A stretch of 64,000 nt of DNA from Stereum hirsutum FP-91666 SS1 (GCF_000264905.1 NW_006763141.1:84244-148243), one strand, 5' to 3'; counted from the stretch's first letter, positions 11,768-24,487 are shown. The notes: generated by a model not told the origin, from the letters alone. A program made the numbers and translations.

Positions 11768-14555
11768 ATGGACGATCATTGTGTCTACGCCACATCCAAG
11801 GTTGCCTCCAATCCCTTCCTTTCCTCCAGGTGGATTCGCCGAAAACGACATCTGCTTATTATCTTGGCTCTTGCACTTGATCTCCTCGTCCTTGCGCTGG
11901 CTTGGACAGTTCAACAACACGATATATTCCTGGACACCAATGACCACGTCAAGATGCTCCAGAAATTTCTCCCCGTAATTGGTGCATTAACTGGGCTTTG
12001 CGTGACCTCAGTGAATGTTCTAGCCTTTACGGCTTTAATCACAGAGTATGCGAAGATTAAGATGGTCGACAATGGTCTAACTCTTCAAGACTTGGGACAT
12101 CTCCATTCGCTTGGTAGGTATCCTGATTTGATATTTATTACAACAAGAGGTCGCGCTCACCGTCTGCCAACAGCGAACACCAAACTCGTGTTTACCTGGA
12201 CGCCGCTTTTCGCTCTTGCTTGTCTCCTTCTCGTGGGTGAAGGGTTGATTCCTACTGTATGTACTTCTTTTGTGCGCTCTGGCGTATGAACTAACTTGGA
12301 CAATGACTTTAGGTCTGTGTGTCGAGCATGACACCTTCCGATTTCTCGTGGGTTACCACCGGAAGCACACCCGTCGTAGACTTCTCTGCTAGCTCTGGTA
12401 TTATCCCTGAGATTGAGTAAGCCAGAGCCATTCCCATCCCCCAATCTCCTTTGGTTCTGATTGTCGTTGTGGGGGATGTCTAGGTGCGAGTACGCCACAG
12501 CCATGACTAATAACCCCAATGGTCAGTACTCTAATATCCCTTAGGTGTAACTCAGCGAACCCTTGTACTGACTGTCTCACTCAGCGTACAGCTATGGGAC
12601 TAACTGTCCTATAGACTACGCTTACGGAGACATCTACAACGTATGCATTCGTTTGTAATTTGAATCCAGAACCTGAGACGATGATCTCCCCTCTTTTACT
12701 GTAGGCCGGTCTGCAATCCTTCCGGGGAACCTTCCCTACCAACACAACCCGCCAAGGTGTACGTCCATTTTACTGTTATTGCCGTATGAGGCCCGACTAA
12801 TGTTTGGACTTTTCCCATGTTTGGTTCAATCACTCAGGTCTCTTACCCATCTTCGCTTCTCGGCCTTTCCGGTGCTTTCACTTCTGCAATGTCGACTCAC
12901 GTCAGCTCGATCACCAACAACCAAAATCGGAATATCAGTTCAGACGACACCTTCGACACATGTCTGCCGAGAGTTGTTGCAGAAGTGAACTGTTCTAGAG
13001 AACTGGAAGATTTGCAGTGGTTCAATGTGACGGTGGGTCTGACAACAATTTGCCCTTCAACATTATATGTGACAACTCTTACTCACTCGCGTCGTGTGAT
13101 CGGCAGTATGTCGCGCCTCCAGGAGGCGTACCTCAAGGTATGTAGCCTCATTTATTTCTCTACCTCTATATCACGCTAAGACCATATTTCTCCGTATAGG
13201 AGTAGTCGGTGCCTCCCTCTGCGACAACAGTACAACTCCCATTTCCTGCCAGGACCCACAATACGGCATTCAGTTCTCCACCGGAACCATCGTGGCGACC
13301 TGGCAGATGGATCCAAACTCGGGAAATTCAACTTTGAGTATGTACAAGTACGTCAAGCTTCTCTTAAAGACAACCTCTGCCCCCCTGAAGCATATTCTAT
13401 GCATTCTTGTTCTCGATCTTGACCATGATTTCTACTTCGACCCATAGTTTTGCAGCATATGCTGATGCCATGACGTCCTCTCAAATTCAATGCAAGACTG
13501 CCGCTTATCAGACCCTCGAGCCCATTCGCATCACCGGCGGCGTTTCCGTTGAACCCAACCCGGATACCGACTTCAAGTGCACCAACAGTGGTGAAGCCCA
13601 ACCCACGCAGTTGTTTATCCTGAACATAACACGAATTGCGGATATGGCTTTCATAAAGATGCAAGGGAAAGATGGAATATTGGAGCCGATTAGTTATGTA
13701 CCCAATGGAACCGGTACAAATCATTGTTCATTCACCTCAATCAACCCATTCAAAAGCTGAACTCTGCCATTCATATCTCCAGACCGCGTCTTCGCTCTCC
13801 AGGAGGCTCTTCGCACCATGGTCTCCGTCGGAGCAACAGAGATGTACGCCTTCCAAACTTCAAACTCCACCGTTCTCTCCTCCTACGACACTCCTGCCTC
13901 TCAACAACCCTACACATATACTACCACCCGCACACGTCTCGGCTCCAAATCTGGGCACATTCTCGCGTTCGCGTCAAGCACGGTGATCCTCACAGGCACA
14001 CTACTCTCTGGATACATCTACATATCTGCACTGCACTCCCCGGCATTGCATTCAAGCGCGGTACATGTACAAGGAATGACGAAGAATCATACGGCTCGAG
14101 ATCTGCCGTTCAATCCACTGCACCCTGCGTCCATCGCTCTAGCGGGACTGAACAGGAATGAGCGAGAGACATTACCGAGACAGGTGGAAGAGCATCATGT
14201 TGCGGACCCGGATGGACTGCATGACGTTCCGATCGTGTTAAGGTATGGGTTCGTCAACGAGAAGAGGCTTGGGTTGCACATTAGTATCGATCCTTTGGAG
14301 GAGCCCACAAACGGTGCATCAGAGGCCTCTACGATGCTGCGGAGTAGGAATGACTCATTTCCGATATCTGAGGAGTCTGGGGGCTCGAGCTTGGGCGGAA
14401 GATACGAGCAAGCGGGTGAATACGGGAAGACGGAGCATCTAAAGTATTGGCCGGGAAAGCTTGAGAGTGGTATGGAGGAAGTGAAGGAGTTTGACCCGAG
14501 GGTCTTGTACGACGATCCTTTGCCTCTGAAGCCTGTGAGGAAGCCAATGTTCTAA
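11768..14555 (+). CDS. orphan multi-pass membrane protein with large lumenal/extracellular domain
   Basis: Eleven exons give 691 aa: 11768..12113, 12174..12256, 12313..12416, 12484..12521, 12585..12640, 12705..12758, 12838..13032, 13107..13137, 13200..13337, 13456..13713, 13783..14555. Three hydrophobic segments lie near the N-terminus (about residues 25-45, 60-85, 120-140). A Cys- and Asn-x-Ser/Thr-rich region of about 300 residues follows, then one more membrane segment (start about 14.0 kb) and a hydrophilic tail rich in acidic residues. This topology suggests a surface or vacuolar protein with a glycosylated ectodomain. I do not recognise the family. Splice junctions are canonical and in frame throughout, which is the main support. 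The acceptor at 13455 was chosen over 13447 to keep the frame. Confidence 0.7.
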
Positions 14556-15141
14556 GGGTTTTGGAGGGGCCCCTTCTTCCTACGGGGTTACGAACGACAT
14601 GTCTTTGTGAAATGCCGGGTGACTTGGATTTGTACGATATGTTTCTCGCCGCTATTATGTTGGTATGGTATGTTTAGTCGCTTATCCTTGTACGTCTAGT
14701 ACTCGGTATGTGTCATGTTTTGCGTGTTCGAGGGGTATTTTTTTCCTGGACATATCTGCCTTGTTTGAAACAGTCTTGCTTCTAGGCACCGAAAGAGTGA
14801 GACTAGTTTTTGTGTTCATCTGCACCAGAGTGCCACTCAACTTTTATCATGTACCACAGGAGGCAGCGCGCACCTCACGCCCCTCAAAGAATTGCAAGTT
14901 AGGACAGATCCTGGGCATAGACGACACTCGAGCTCAACTGGGCGGGTACAAGAAATCTTAGCCTCTCTTCGCAGACGTGCAGAGGCAGTCTTTTGAGTGT
15001 CTGTAAATACAGTTCATCGCCATGGCAAAGGTACCACATATCACAAAGCTCGAGAGGAAACTTGTCGATGGATCAGTCGTTGATGATTGTAATGCCTTGA
15101 AAGTGGGTTTCGAATGCTGGTAACGATAATCAAAATGGGCA
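14556..15141. other. intergenic, convergent 3' ends
   Basis: The 586 bases between two convergent stops carry no coding signal. Confidence 0.5.
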
Positions 15142-17190
15142 TCACATCATTGTTGTGCCAACTTGGAATAGCTCACGAATGTCATCACGATATTGCTCGC
15201 ATGCGAATGTAATCTCGTTTTCATCACCTATCCGAAGCGTCACCCTAACGGGGACTATAGGGTGGTGCTCTGCCCTGGAGTTCATATCCGCAATCTTCAA
15301 CTTCTCGCCGTTAACGTAGAGATATGCATCTCCCGCTGGACAGTGATGGTTCATGAGCTTGCGTATCCATTATTCCGACAGTTAGACATACCTGTTGGAC
15401 TGTTGACGGTATAATGGACCGAAATCCATTGGGCACTTCCTGTGCCGGTTATGTTTGAAAACGTCACATTCCCATCCGAGTGGACTACGAGAGGTTGCAT
15501 CGATGAGCATTGCTCGGAGGCCATGCCGCATAGGTCATGCTCGCCACCGGCATGTGTCAATTGTTCGCCCATGGCTTGGATACCTATTATGTCCACGGAC
15601 GATGGTGGTCAGCGCCCCAGAGAGCAATCGGACTTCACCGCTATGCGTACCATTAGCATCACGGCGGAGTATTACTGCCTCAGCTGCATGATACCGCTTG
15701 TTCCTCGACGGAGTCTGGACGAGCCCTGTATTCATGTACTGAGTCTCTGCCTCCGCCACTTGAGATTCGTGCCTTTGACTCACCGGTATGGATATCAACC
15801 TTCCAGTACGCCAGATCTTCCAAGGACACGGTCGAATTCACATTGTTGACCCGAATGGGCAACCATTCATAATTGCTCTTCGCGGACCCATTGTTAACCC
15901 ACGCATCGCCCATGAAAATCCATGTCGTCTCGTTGGTGCCAGAGATCTTGAGTCGAAGCTGTTCTGAGAGCTGTAAGTGTTCATAGACTCAGGCGCGATA
16001 TCGACGGGAGAAGACCAGGGTCCAGAGAGTGATGTGGAAGAGAAGACTTTGTTTGGGCTAATCGTCGGGTATGAAGTGAGTAGTGAGTTTTGTATTTTAA
16101 GTCGTACTAGCGGGGAAGAAGTACTTTGGGTTATATGCCGTCTTATTCGACGATATCAAGTAGTACACGCCTAAAGTTGCGCAACTCAGCAGCGTCTTGG
16201 CCTCTGTGTACGAAACGGTCTACTCACCATTCGACTTGAGCATTCCAGGGGCTTCCCATGCTCCCTCTGCGTATTCCGATGGTTCAGTACGATGACGGAA
16301 GTCTGAATGTAACACTGCTGACCGATGTCAGACATCAATTCACCAACCGAGGGGTTCGCGCCTAACGTCCACGATAGGGATTTGATATATGGTTAATCCT
16401 CTGCTGATTTCATGGTCGCGGAACAAGAACCCACAACAGCATTAATTTGGAGGTTGTTCGAGTCCGCACTCGTCATAAAGTACGTCGCGCCTGCCGCACG
16501 GCGAAAATACATCAGACATTTATGTCGCCAATACATGGACGTGTTCTACTCACCGTCGTCATCCACAAATATCCCTTCATCGGTGTAGTTCCGATTATAC
16601 GGAGGGAGACTAAACGGTACACCGTAGACCGAATAAGGTCCTTTGACCGTCGATGATACAAGGGCTTGGACGGTACGATCGACTTGGCCCCATATCTATT
16701 CACGGGGCGGTCAAACGGTAGGCAGGATGCAGCAGCCTGTTTAAGGGACATACATAGTAACTTCCGTCTGATTCAAACATTTTCGGTCTGTGGCACCCGT
16801 CAGCGTTGGAACAGCAGGTAGATCTCAGGCGGGAACAACGAACCGAAACATATTTCCGGTTGGCGCTGCGATCCCCTCATGTTTCCAGTTCATCAGGTCG
16901 GAGGAGGAGTGTATGTTTGGCAGATACGCATTATCTGCGTATGCTGAGCCGACCTACCCGCGTAACACATTTTGGTGCAGGGAGGACAGCGCCATGGGAG
17001 ATTGACGTACCCAGAAGAATGTATCATTCACTCTCAGGATTTGACCTCCATGAGCATCAATCCGGTTGCCGTCCGTGTCATACCAGACCGCTCCAGGAAC
17101 AATCCATGAAACGCTTAGAGCTAGTGGTAGGATCGCTAAAAGGAAGCAGATTATATGACTGAAACTGCCACTGCAAGAAAATATAGCCAT
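15142..17190 (-). CDS. GH43 exo-beta-1,3-galactanase-like enzyme with C-terminal CBM35; frame broken in exon 9
   Basis: Exons are 17190..17011, 16953..16844, 16787..16754, 16695..16554, 16490..16431, 16361..16323, 16266..16228, 16170..16125, 16057..15784, 15725..15651, 15583..15392, 15335..15142 (about 461 aa if continuous). A signal peptide is followed by the GH43 start (PGAVWYDTDGNRIDAHGG), the Glu of TDEGIFVDDDG, the presumed acid Glu in GAWEAPGMLK and the segment NTYSSQ. A beta-sandwich of the CBM35 type (GNVTFSNITG..., LYVNGEK...) ends the protein. The order matches fungal exo-beta-1,3-galactanases (GH43_24), which release galactose from arabinogalactan backbones outside the cell. Exon 9 is one base short: the frame before about 15951 does not match the frame after it, although both sides match the family. 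A 35-nt intron (about 15973-16007) would also restore the frame but would remove a conserved Gln. Confidence 0.85.
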
Positions 17191-18052
17191 TGTGATCGAT
17201 ATATGCCAAAGGCGCAGAGGAAGACCAACTAGTCATAAAGTAAAGGCCGGACGTCTTATATGACGCACAATGTTTGACGAGGTGCATGTTCAGTGGCTTT
17301 GCATGCTTGAACCTTCGCATGTCTTGTGTTTCATCAGCCGCTCAGGCATGCGAGAATTTAGAGCTTCGACTGTGCCAGAGAAGTCAGATGAGAGTCAGAG
17401 AGAGCAGGGCAAGTGGACGGGAAGCAGAAAAGCAGCACACCTGACTCTTCTGCTGAGGATGTTGTGGCGCCAACCGGCCCAGCGATACGAGCAGGCCCGC
17501 CGAAGTTCTCCTCTGTATGTTCAGCTGTCGAAGATAAAAGTGGCGCAAAGATTCTCCAGATTCTTGACTGCCTGAGGTTATAGAGGTCGATTGTAAGAAC
17601 AGCTCGAAAACTCCATCAGTCGCGAGCCGGTAACGACCGACGCTGTAGCATCACGTTCAAACAGTCAGGTATCCGTCACGAGAATCAAGAAATTGTTTTG
17701 GTATCGGGTATGAGAACAGAGTGGCGGTTGTAGATAATCGTACAAAGAATTGTTGATGAAAACATTTGCAGGCAGAGATCGAAAGCTACCTAGAGACGGG
17801 ATGAGCACGGCATACGGACTTGAACAGCACATTGATAGCGGGAATGGAAGCGCGACAACGTCAGCAACCCAAATTAAAACGAAATTGTCGATAGTGTTGA
17901 TGGCAGGTGATAATACAAGTGTTGCCGTCGCGGTGACGAGGTTATCCAATGCAGCAACGCTTCCTGGACATATATATCAGTTATAACTCATAGGGAGGAG
18001 AGCGATAGCATACCATTGAAAGGGTATTGTCGAACATTCGATATTTTGTTAT
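17191..18052. other. intergenic
   Basis: 862 bases upstream of the GH43 gene and downstream of the F-box gene. Only short ORFs are present. It should hold the GH43 promoter; I recognise no element. Confidence 0.5.
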
Positions 18053-20210
18053 TCATGACCAAACCCGCACCGACCCATTGTCGCCACTATCACTTGCCTC
18101 TGCCAATAAACCCATCGACCCATCCCATTCCACCATCCCACCTGCACGTCCCATAACCCTCTTTATCTCTTCGACCCACTCCTCCTTGACCGTACACTCG
18201 GCGATCTTCAGCGTTTTCAATGGCCTTCCACTCGCCTGTCTGGTCCTCAGAGAGTTCATCACCCTAGACAACGGCCCCTTGGGATCGTCCTCGCTAACGA
18301 CCCTCGACCGCGACCTGAAATCCACCGCGTACAGCTCCACACACTCCAAACACGGTAAAAACATGTTCTGCTCCAGTTCACCACGCCCCACATCCATCGC
18401 CTCAATCAACCCTATACCCGCTTCTCCGCTCGCACCGACACCCCTTAACCCTTTCATTTCTCCGAAAGCCTCCCTCCATCTCTCTTTCGTGACGAGTAAA
18501 GAGGTGGAAATGATGACGGTGCGCACGTCTCGGCCAGGTTCGGCTTCCACACCGAGGTGAGAACAGATGTTGTTCAGGAGGATGTCCGAGGAAGAGATGG
18601 TCGGGGCGGGAGGTGGGTTAGGCAACGAATAATGAGAAGGCGAATGCGAAGAAAATATTGAGGAAACGAATGGGTTGTTGATGTACTGAGGAGAAGGCGG
18701 TGTGGCGATAGTGGGGACGGAACGAGTAATATGCGCGGGCCAAGTGAACGAGATGTCGATTGCTGGTGGTGGGAGTGGCGACGAGCTGTCTGATGATGAT
18801 GGTGAAGTAGTTGGCGAAGTGGTAGGAGAAGAGGGAGCTGACGACAATGAGAGCAGAGAGTGGTGGTGTGGTGAAGGGATGTCTTCGGCCCAAGTCGTAA
18901 TTGCAACATGATTCGCATAGTTTTTGATCCAGAGAGTAGTCACCCTTCCTTCCACCGTTGTCTGCTCCTCTTCCTCTTCCTCGACATGCCCGTCCACTTG
19001 TTTCCTTATCAGCGCCAACAGGACGTCACATTCGTCATTGTCCTCCCCCTCGCTCGCACAATCCAGCTTCACCCTCGCACCCCGAGGAATCTGCAAACTC
19101 CTCAACAAATTCGCGCATTCTAGCGGTCGACCTTCTAAAAACAGCTCCTTGAAATTAGGTAGCCTGACCGTGCGGAACTTTAGCGGAAGCGAAGTGGTGT
19201 AAGGGGCAAGTGGCGGAATCGTGTGGCCCAAACGTAGAGTTTCAAGATCCGGCGAAGACGAGAGAACGTCCAACAACTGATCAAGTGTGGGTAGCGCACT
19301 ATTGTCTAGCGGTAGGAGGTGGGGATTCGGGAGTGTCACAGCCAGGTGGCGAAGACCGCGGAAAGGCCACTCCGCCCATGGGACATGCAATCTCGTCAAG
19401 CTAACTTGCTCCAGTGCCGGTGTAACCCCTTCGAACAAGGCGGCCGGTAGGCGCACTGGCTGTGCCATCCTCGACCTCATGAAACCGCCAGTAGGTACTG
19501 TGGTCAGATGTAGACCCCGCAGGTGAGGCGCCGGGTGCGACAGATGTTTGAAGAGCGCACGCATGGAGTTATTGTCTGATCGGATATGTATGTGTTCCGT
19601 ATGATCGAGATGCGAAGCGAGAGGGATGGCATCGAAAGGAACGAACGAGGGCTCGGTGAGGTGGGATAGCGAGATGAGGACGGCCTTCGAACGTAAAAGG
19701 AGCTCGGATGTCCAGGCCGATCCGAGAGTAAAAGAGATATTGCGCCAAAGGCGAGGATATTCGAGAGCTACGTAGCGCCAGTGACGACATACGTGGGTGA
19801 CATTGATCCATCCGAGACTAGTGTATGGAGAGCCTTTAGAGGTAGGAGTTCGGGCGCGTCGGGGCGTATCGTCGATAGCAGCGAAAATCTGAGCGAGTAG
19901 TTCGGATGGGAGACGGCATATCGGGGAGAGCGCATTTCGATCAGTCTGAGACAAAGCGAAGGCATTGCGAAGAGCTAGAAGGTCCTTGTCGATGCTTGCG
20001 CGCACATCCTCTGCATGGTGTAGGAAATGATCATCGATGTGTTCAGGGTGGTCGAGAGCCAGTGCTCGGGGATAGGCGACGGAACTCCTGTACGCGCTTA
20101 GGTCGGAGCTGTAGTGATAGTTAGGATCTTGAAGAAAGCTCTCAGGATTATACACGATGCAGGATAGACACGTACCTTCGTTGTGCGAGCATAGCTTTGG
20201 AGAACAACAT
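18053..20210 (-). CDS. F-box protein, basidiomycete LRR-like type
   Basis: Two exons, 20210..20176 and 20108..18053, give about 696 aa. The long frame itself has no ATG at its start; the short first exon supplies it through a GTACGT..CTACAG intron. An in-frame ATG 18 bases downstream (20192) is the alternative. After an acidic N-terminus comes the F-box (CRLPSELLAQIFAAI, then GWINVTHVCRHWRYVAL and YPRLW). A long region of irregular leucine-rich strands follows, with Ser/Pro-rich inserts. Such proteins bring substrates to SCF ubiquitin ligases through Skp1; the substrate is unknown. It resembles the F-box gene at 50074-51825. Confidence 0.85.
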
Positions 20211-20504
20211 AGTTTGAGTTTTGAGCAAAGCCTGCACAATGCTGTAGTAGAGTATAGTTCGCGAAGAATGAATAAACTCACCCGTCAAAGGACAGAAACA
20301 AGTCGAAAGTGGGCAGAACAGGAATATATGGTCTTGAAGACTCCCTTGCGCGATGGTAGTTGGGTAGAAGAAGTCGTCGTATGACCGACTAGCAGCAGGA
20401 ATGCAAAAACAGGACCGAAACACGTTCCACTTCTGCAACCGGCCCATGATATACTCGTCGAAGGCATTACATCAATCGTCACGTGTCGTGGCGTCCTGGG
20501 TATA

Positions 20505-21034
20505 CTACGGCCGCTTACGAGGTCGAATTTCGACGTCTTCGACAGCGTCAAAGGGGCCCGAAAGGTATTCGAGCGGTGATTCAGCGACCATCCATGATCC
20601 CATGGACACAGTCCTACGTATCGCAGCCATCCGTGAGTTCATTCGAAGGCTTCTGAGTATCGCGTCATAATCGGATACCGAGGTTGTGCTATATATTTGG
20701 GTCGAAAACAGGCAACAGTTCCGTGGAAGGGCTGCTGGCAGAGGCCTATGTATCGAGCCAATCATGCGGCATGTATTCAATGCTCAGTTGACCCCTCATC
20801 ATGCGTGGAAGGAAGGGGGAAAAGCGGAGCCACACAAAATAACCTTCGACCACTTACAATAGGTCCAGCAAGGATCACATTGCTCAGTGCAGGTTCTCTT
20901 GCCTGATCAACTACATAACATGTCCCAAACGTAAACAACGTTATTATGCTGTTGCGGTGCCCGAGCCGATATTCCAGCCATCGCAGCAAGGAATGCGGCT
21001 TTGACAGTGGCGTCGGCGGTCGCACCGCCGCCAT
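20505..21034 (-). CDS. small orphan protein with one hydrophobic segment
   Basis: Exons 21034..20844 and 20688..20505 join in frame to a 124-aa protein ending exactly at a stop. The donor is AAG|GTTATT and the acceptor TATATAG. An alternative acceptor upstream (CATAG) would lengthen exon 2 in the same frame. The N-terminus is Pro/Arg-rich with a hydrophobic stretch (SIITLFTFGTCYVV); the C-terminus is basic and acidic by turns (YDAILRSLRMNSR, VEIRPRKRP). This could be a small membrane or mitochondrial protein, but I know no family. Support is limited to splice signals, frame closure and a TATA-like box upstream. Confidence 0.4.
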
Positions 21035-21957
21035 TGAAGAACCGAACTCTATTGCCGTTCTCACTTCGCGATCCGAGGCTGATTATTCCCGCTGGGAGCA
21101 TATACGCAGTTCGTGCGAGAATGCATCGAGGTCACACGAGAGAACGCACCTTCCTATATAAATGGCTCCTCGGCCAACAGCCTCAGCGTTGTCCCACACG
21201 AACCATCATGCAGCTTCGATACTGTTGTCTATCATAGTTATTTGTGGAGAGCCTACTCAAGAATGTCTTTGCGGCCTCTCGAGTCATTTGGCGACAGCAC
21301 TGTGAAGTTCGCGCAATGGATGATGCTTGTAATCTGCATATGAAGCACAGTCGCCAGAGTGTCCATGGGTTTTGAGAAGAGCTCGCAGAACGTTCGTTCT
21401 CAGGGTGTGTCGTACGGTGTTCGATGAGAAAGTAGACGAGGTGGTTCACGAAGGGAACTTCAGAAAGACGTTCGAAGTGTTCGAGAGGAATACATCAGGC
21501 TGCAGCGTGAGAGAGATTGGGCGGCATGCTGATTGAGGTGCATTGACAAAGTAGACGTCTCGTCCACATGCTTTTCCAAGGGAGGACCAACCTGGCAATA
21601 GCTCCCATCCGGCAGCCGACATCAAATGGGGATCAGTAGAACGAGGGGCAAAGCCCGACATACGATGCGGGCGCAGAGGGACGCAGACATACGCGTCGGT
21701 GGCGTGGGAAGCAGAACAAGGATGAGACAATGCAAAGACACCAGTGCTCTGACGGGCAAGATGAATTTCGATAGTTCAGCAACAGATTCTTTCGACCATT
21801 CTTACAAACCCCAAGAAAAGGTTGTCTATCGCGACTCACACGATTGAATATCGCTCCCGCACGTAGTACTCACCCCTTGTGTACACGCCTTCCTGTGATG
21901 CACCAAGAAAGTTGAATGTTTTGCAAAGTATACAAACCATACAACACCCTAACGCCC
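21035..21957. other. gene-free stretch with possible degraded WW-like coding remnants
   Basis: On the minus strand, 21446-21730 and 21183-21449 carry short frames with stretches (GRDVYFVNAP; LVYFLIEHRTTHPENE) that faintly recall WW-domain strands. I could not connect them into a gene and do not call one. Confidence 0.3.
21155..21163 (-). promoter_or_regulatory. TATA-like box upstream of the small orphan gene
   Basis: TATATAAAT on the plus strand (ATTTATATA on the minus strand) lies about 120-130 bases upstream of the ATG at 21034, a plausible core promoter position if the leader is about 100 bases. Confidence 0.35.
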
Positions 21958-24176
21958 TCATCCAACGATCCAAGCCCCACTCTGTACACTCCCAAACACA
22001 ATCTGTCCACCCTGCGCATCCAGAGTGGCACCTCCATCCAAGACCTGCTGCGCCACAACTCCGCTCGAGCTCGCATCCCCCAAAACTTCGTTCAACCCGA
22101 TACTCGCGTTGAAATAGTTCAGATTCGCAGCCAGCAGAAGCGTCTGATTGCTTGGAGCCAACGTCCATACACCGACGTCGATTCGATCGTCTGTGACGAC
22201 GTGTTTAAATGTGGACGTGGATGGAAAGATGGGAAGGATGAACGGCGTGAGGGAGGGTACGGAGAGTGCGAGTGATGAGGCGGCGGACTTGATATCAGCG
22301 GGTGTAGGGTCGATCCAGGATGTCACGCCTACGTGAAAGAATATGATCGAAGATGAGCGGATCTGATTAGGACAAGGAAAATTGTGGGATCATACCAAGA
22401 GCGCCTGCATTGATGCCTACAATAGCCTCAATAAGCCATTCAGCTCCGGTGGGGAACCGCTTCCAGTATCTGCCATGCGAAAGCATAAACAAAAGTTAAT
22501 TATGGACAGCAGACAAATAATGAACCTACGTGTCATTTCCGAATCCCTGAGGGACTGTCCACATCCTTCGAACCAGTCCGAGGTCAGTCAAGCGTATACT
22601 ATTGCTCTCGTGCGTGCGGAAAATGTAGAACTTACCTTTTCTCCCTTTCCCATCCTAACACCTCGAACCTTTCCCTAAACGTTTCCACCCTCGTCCTAAT
22701 ATCCTCAAACTCCCCCTTACAATCATCACACCCACAATCGCCCTGTTCATCCGTGCAGACCGTCCCCCACTGCGTACTAAATGTCACATTATTCCCGATC
22801 TCGTACACATCCTGGAGGATAATATCACCACCAGATGCGTAGTCTTCGAAGAAGTAGTCGAAACAGTTGAGAACGAGCGACGTGGGGTGATACGGGTCGA
22901 GAGAAGTAAGAAGGGACTGCGCGATGGAGGTGCCGTTAGTTGGGTCGGACGGGCCGTCGGGCTCATCGGCGGAGTAGTAGAGGAGAAGATTCGCGCGAGA
23001 CTTGAGAGATTCAACTTGGGCGGTTACGGATGTGAGGTTCATGTAAGTGCTGTAGGCCGTACGCACGAAAGTCAGAGTGGGAGAGAGGCGAGAGGAAGTG
23101 TGGATCTGCACCCTCGCATGTCATAGATGAGGTACATCTCCAGTTCTTCCATCCAATCGAGCATTTGGTTCAAAGCGGTCGTATTGTCGAACGAAGGGAC
23201 TGGGTGAAGCTGGGCATAGGCCACATAGCATTAGTATAGACTTTTCGCGTTTTACAGGAAGAAGAAATTTTACTCACAACGTTGAAGCTATATCATTATC
23301 ATGAATACATCATCCAATCCCACGGTTGGTCATGATCAGCCCCTATCCGTCGATATCCTGGACACAAAACTTGAGTAATTGACCGCTCACCCTTGCGCCT
23401 TCAATGTCTCCAAGACCGACTTGTTCGCATCCAGGTACCCATCAAATGATCCATAAAACCCCACAGGAAATACCGCCGCATAATCGCCATCTCCTCCCAG
23501 AGGCTTCGCCAACAACCCACCCGTCCTCAAGTCCATCTTCGTCACACTTCCGATATCACTCGGCGGATCGGGCAGGAACGAGAGCTGAGTGGTGGCCGTG
23601 AAGGTCGTGTTGGTACTATCGGTTGCGGTGCATGTCACATTGAAAGGTTCGGTTTGAGGCGTGAGTACAGAGAGATCAAAGAAAAGTTCAGCCGTCCCGT
23701 TCAGCGGAACTGTGGACTGTGTGAAGGAGACGTCGACGCCTTCGATACTCGCGGTCACGCTGAGCATCGTATCTGTCGCGTTTTCAGGAAGCGAGATTGG
23801 GACTGCTCCAGCTATCTCGGAGAACCGAACAAGGGCGTCGACAAGAATACCACCACCGAACGATGCAGAGTTCGCGTCTTCAGGTAGGTATGGACGCAGA
23901 GAAGGATTACAGCGCAGGGCGAGAAGTGGGGTAGAGCTGGATGCTGGCGTGGCGAAGTTGCCGCCTGGAGGGACGACGGTTTCATTTTGCATATATACTT
24001 TGCCACACCTAGGAGTTCATTGCTGTCAGTATGCTCATAACAAGAGTCGAATGAAGCGAAGACGGTCACGATAGGCCTCAGGTTCAAGAAACGCACCATG
24101 TCTGTGCCGAGACGAGAGGAAGTAGACAAGCTATCACAGAGACCAGAAAAGAGCTGGGAATAGAGACAAAAACCAT
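21958..24176 (-). CDS. secreted glycoside-hydrolase-like protein (TIM-barrel type)
   Basis: Eight exons give 566 aa: 24176..24097, 24008..23391, 23287..23278, 23209..23112, 23049..22636, 22565..22530, 22469..22396, 22328..21958. The third exon is only 10 nt. A signal peptide (VFVSIPSSFLVSVIACLLPLVSA) opens the protein, followed by a Thr/Ser-rich beta domain. The second half contains YYSADEPDG, the strand DIILQDVYEIG and a Cys-rich CGCDDC loop, then WTVPQGFG and GVTSWID. These are features of a family of secreted basidiomycete proteins placed in the glycoside hydrolase (TIM-barrel) superfamily. Acidic residues at strand ends (DEPD; QDVYE) are candidate catalytic residues, by inference only. 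The substrate cannot be told. A strong E-box palindrome lies about 310 bases upstream. Confidence 0.75.
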
Positions 24177-24487
24177 GTTGGTACGCAATTGACAGGAGTC
24201 CTCAGCTCGAGAGGTCACCGTCAAGATCAAGGTCGAGGCAAGGCAAGAGATATTACGACCATATGTAGTAGAGCGTGTATTATGCGAATGTACCATGTGG
24301 AGACTTGGGAATTGTTTATTTTGAGCAGTTGATTACGGTCATCAGACGTGTTGTGAGAATATGGGCGAAAGCATAGTAAGGCCTGACACCTGTCTACTGT
24401 CTCGCAGGGTATATTCGAGGAGTTGCAGTAGTGGTTGGCGCTGTTTGGGAGGTTGAAGTTGACCTATTGACCTGGAATCTGGATATG

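Noticed and set aside
21183..21730. Possible WW-domain protein on the minus strand
   Set aside because: The resemblance (VYFV, HRTTHPEN) is short, the Trp positions are wrong and no continuous model could be made.
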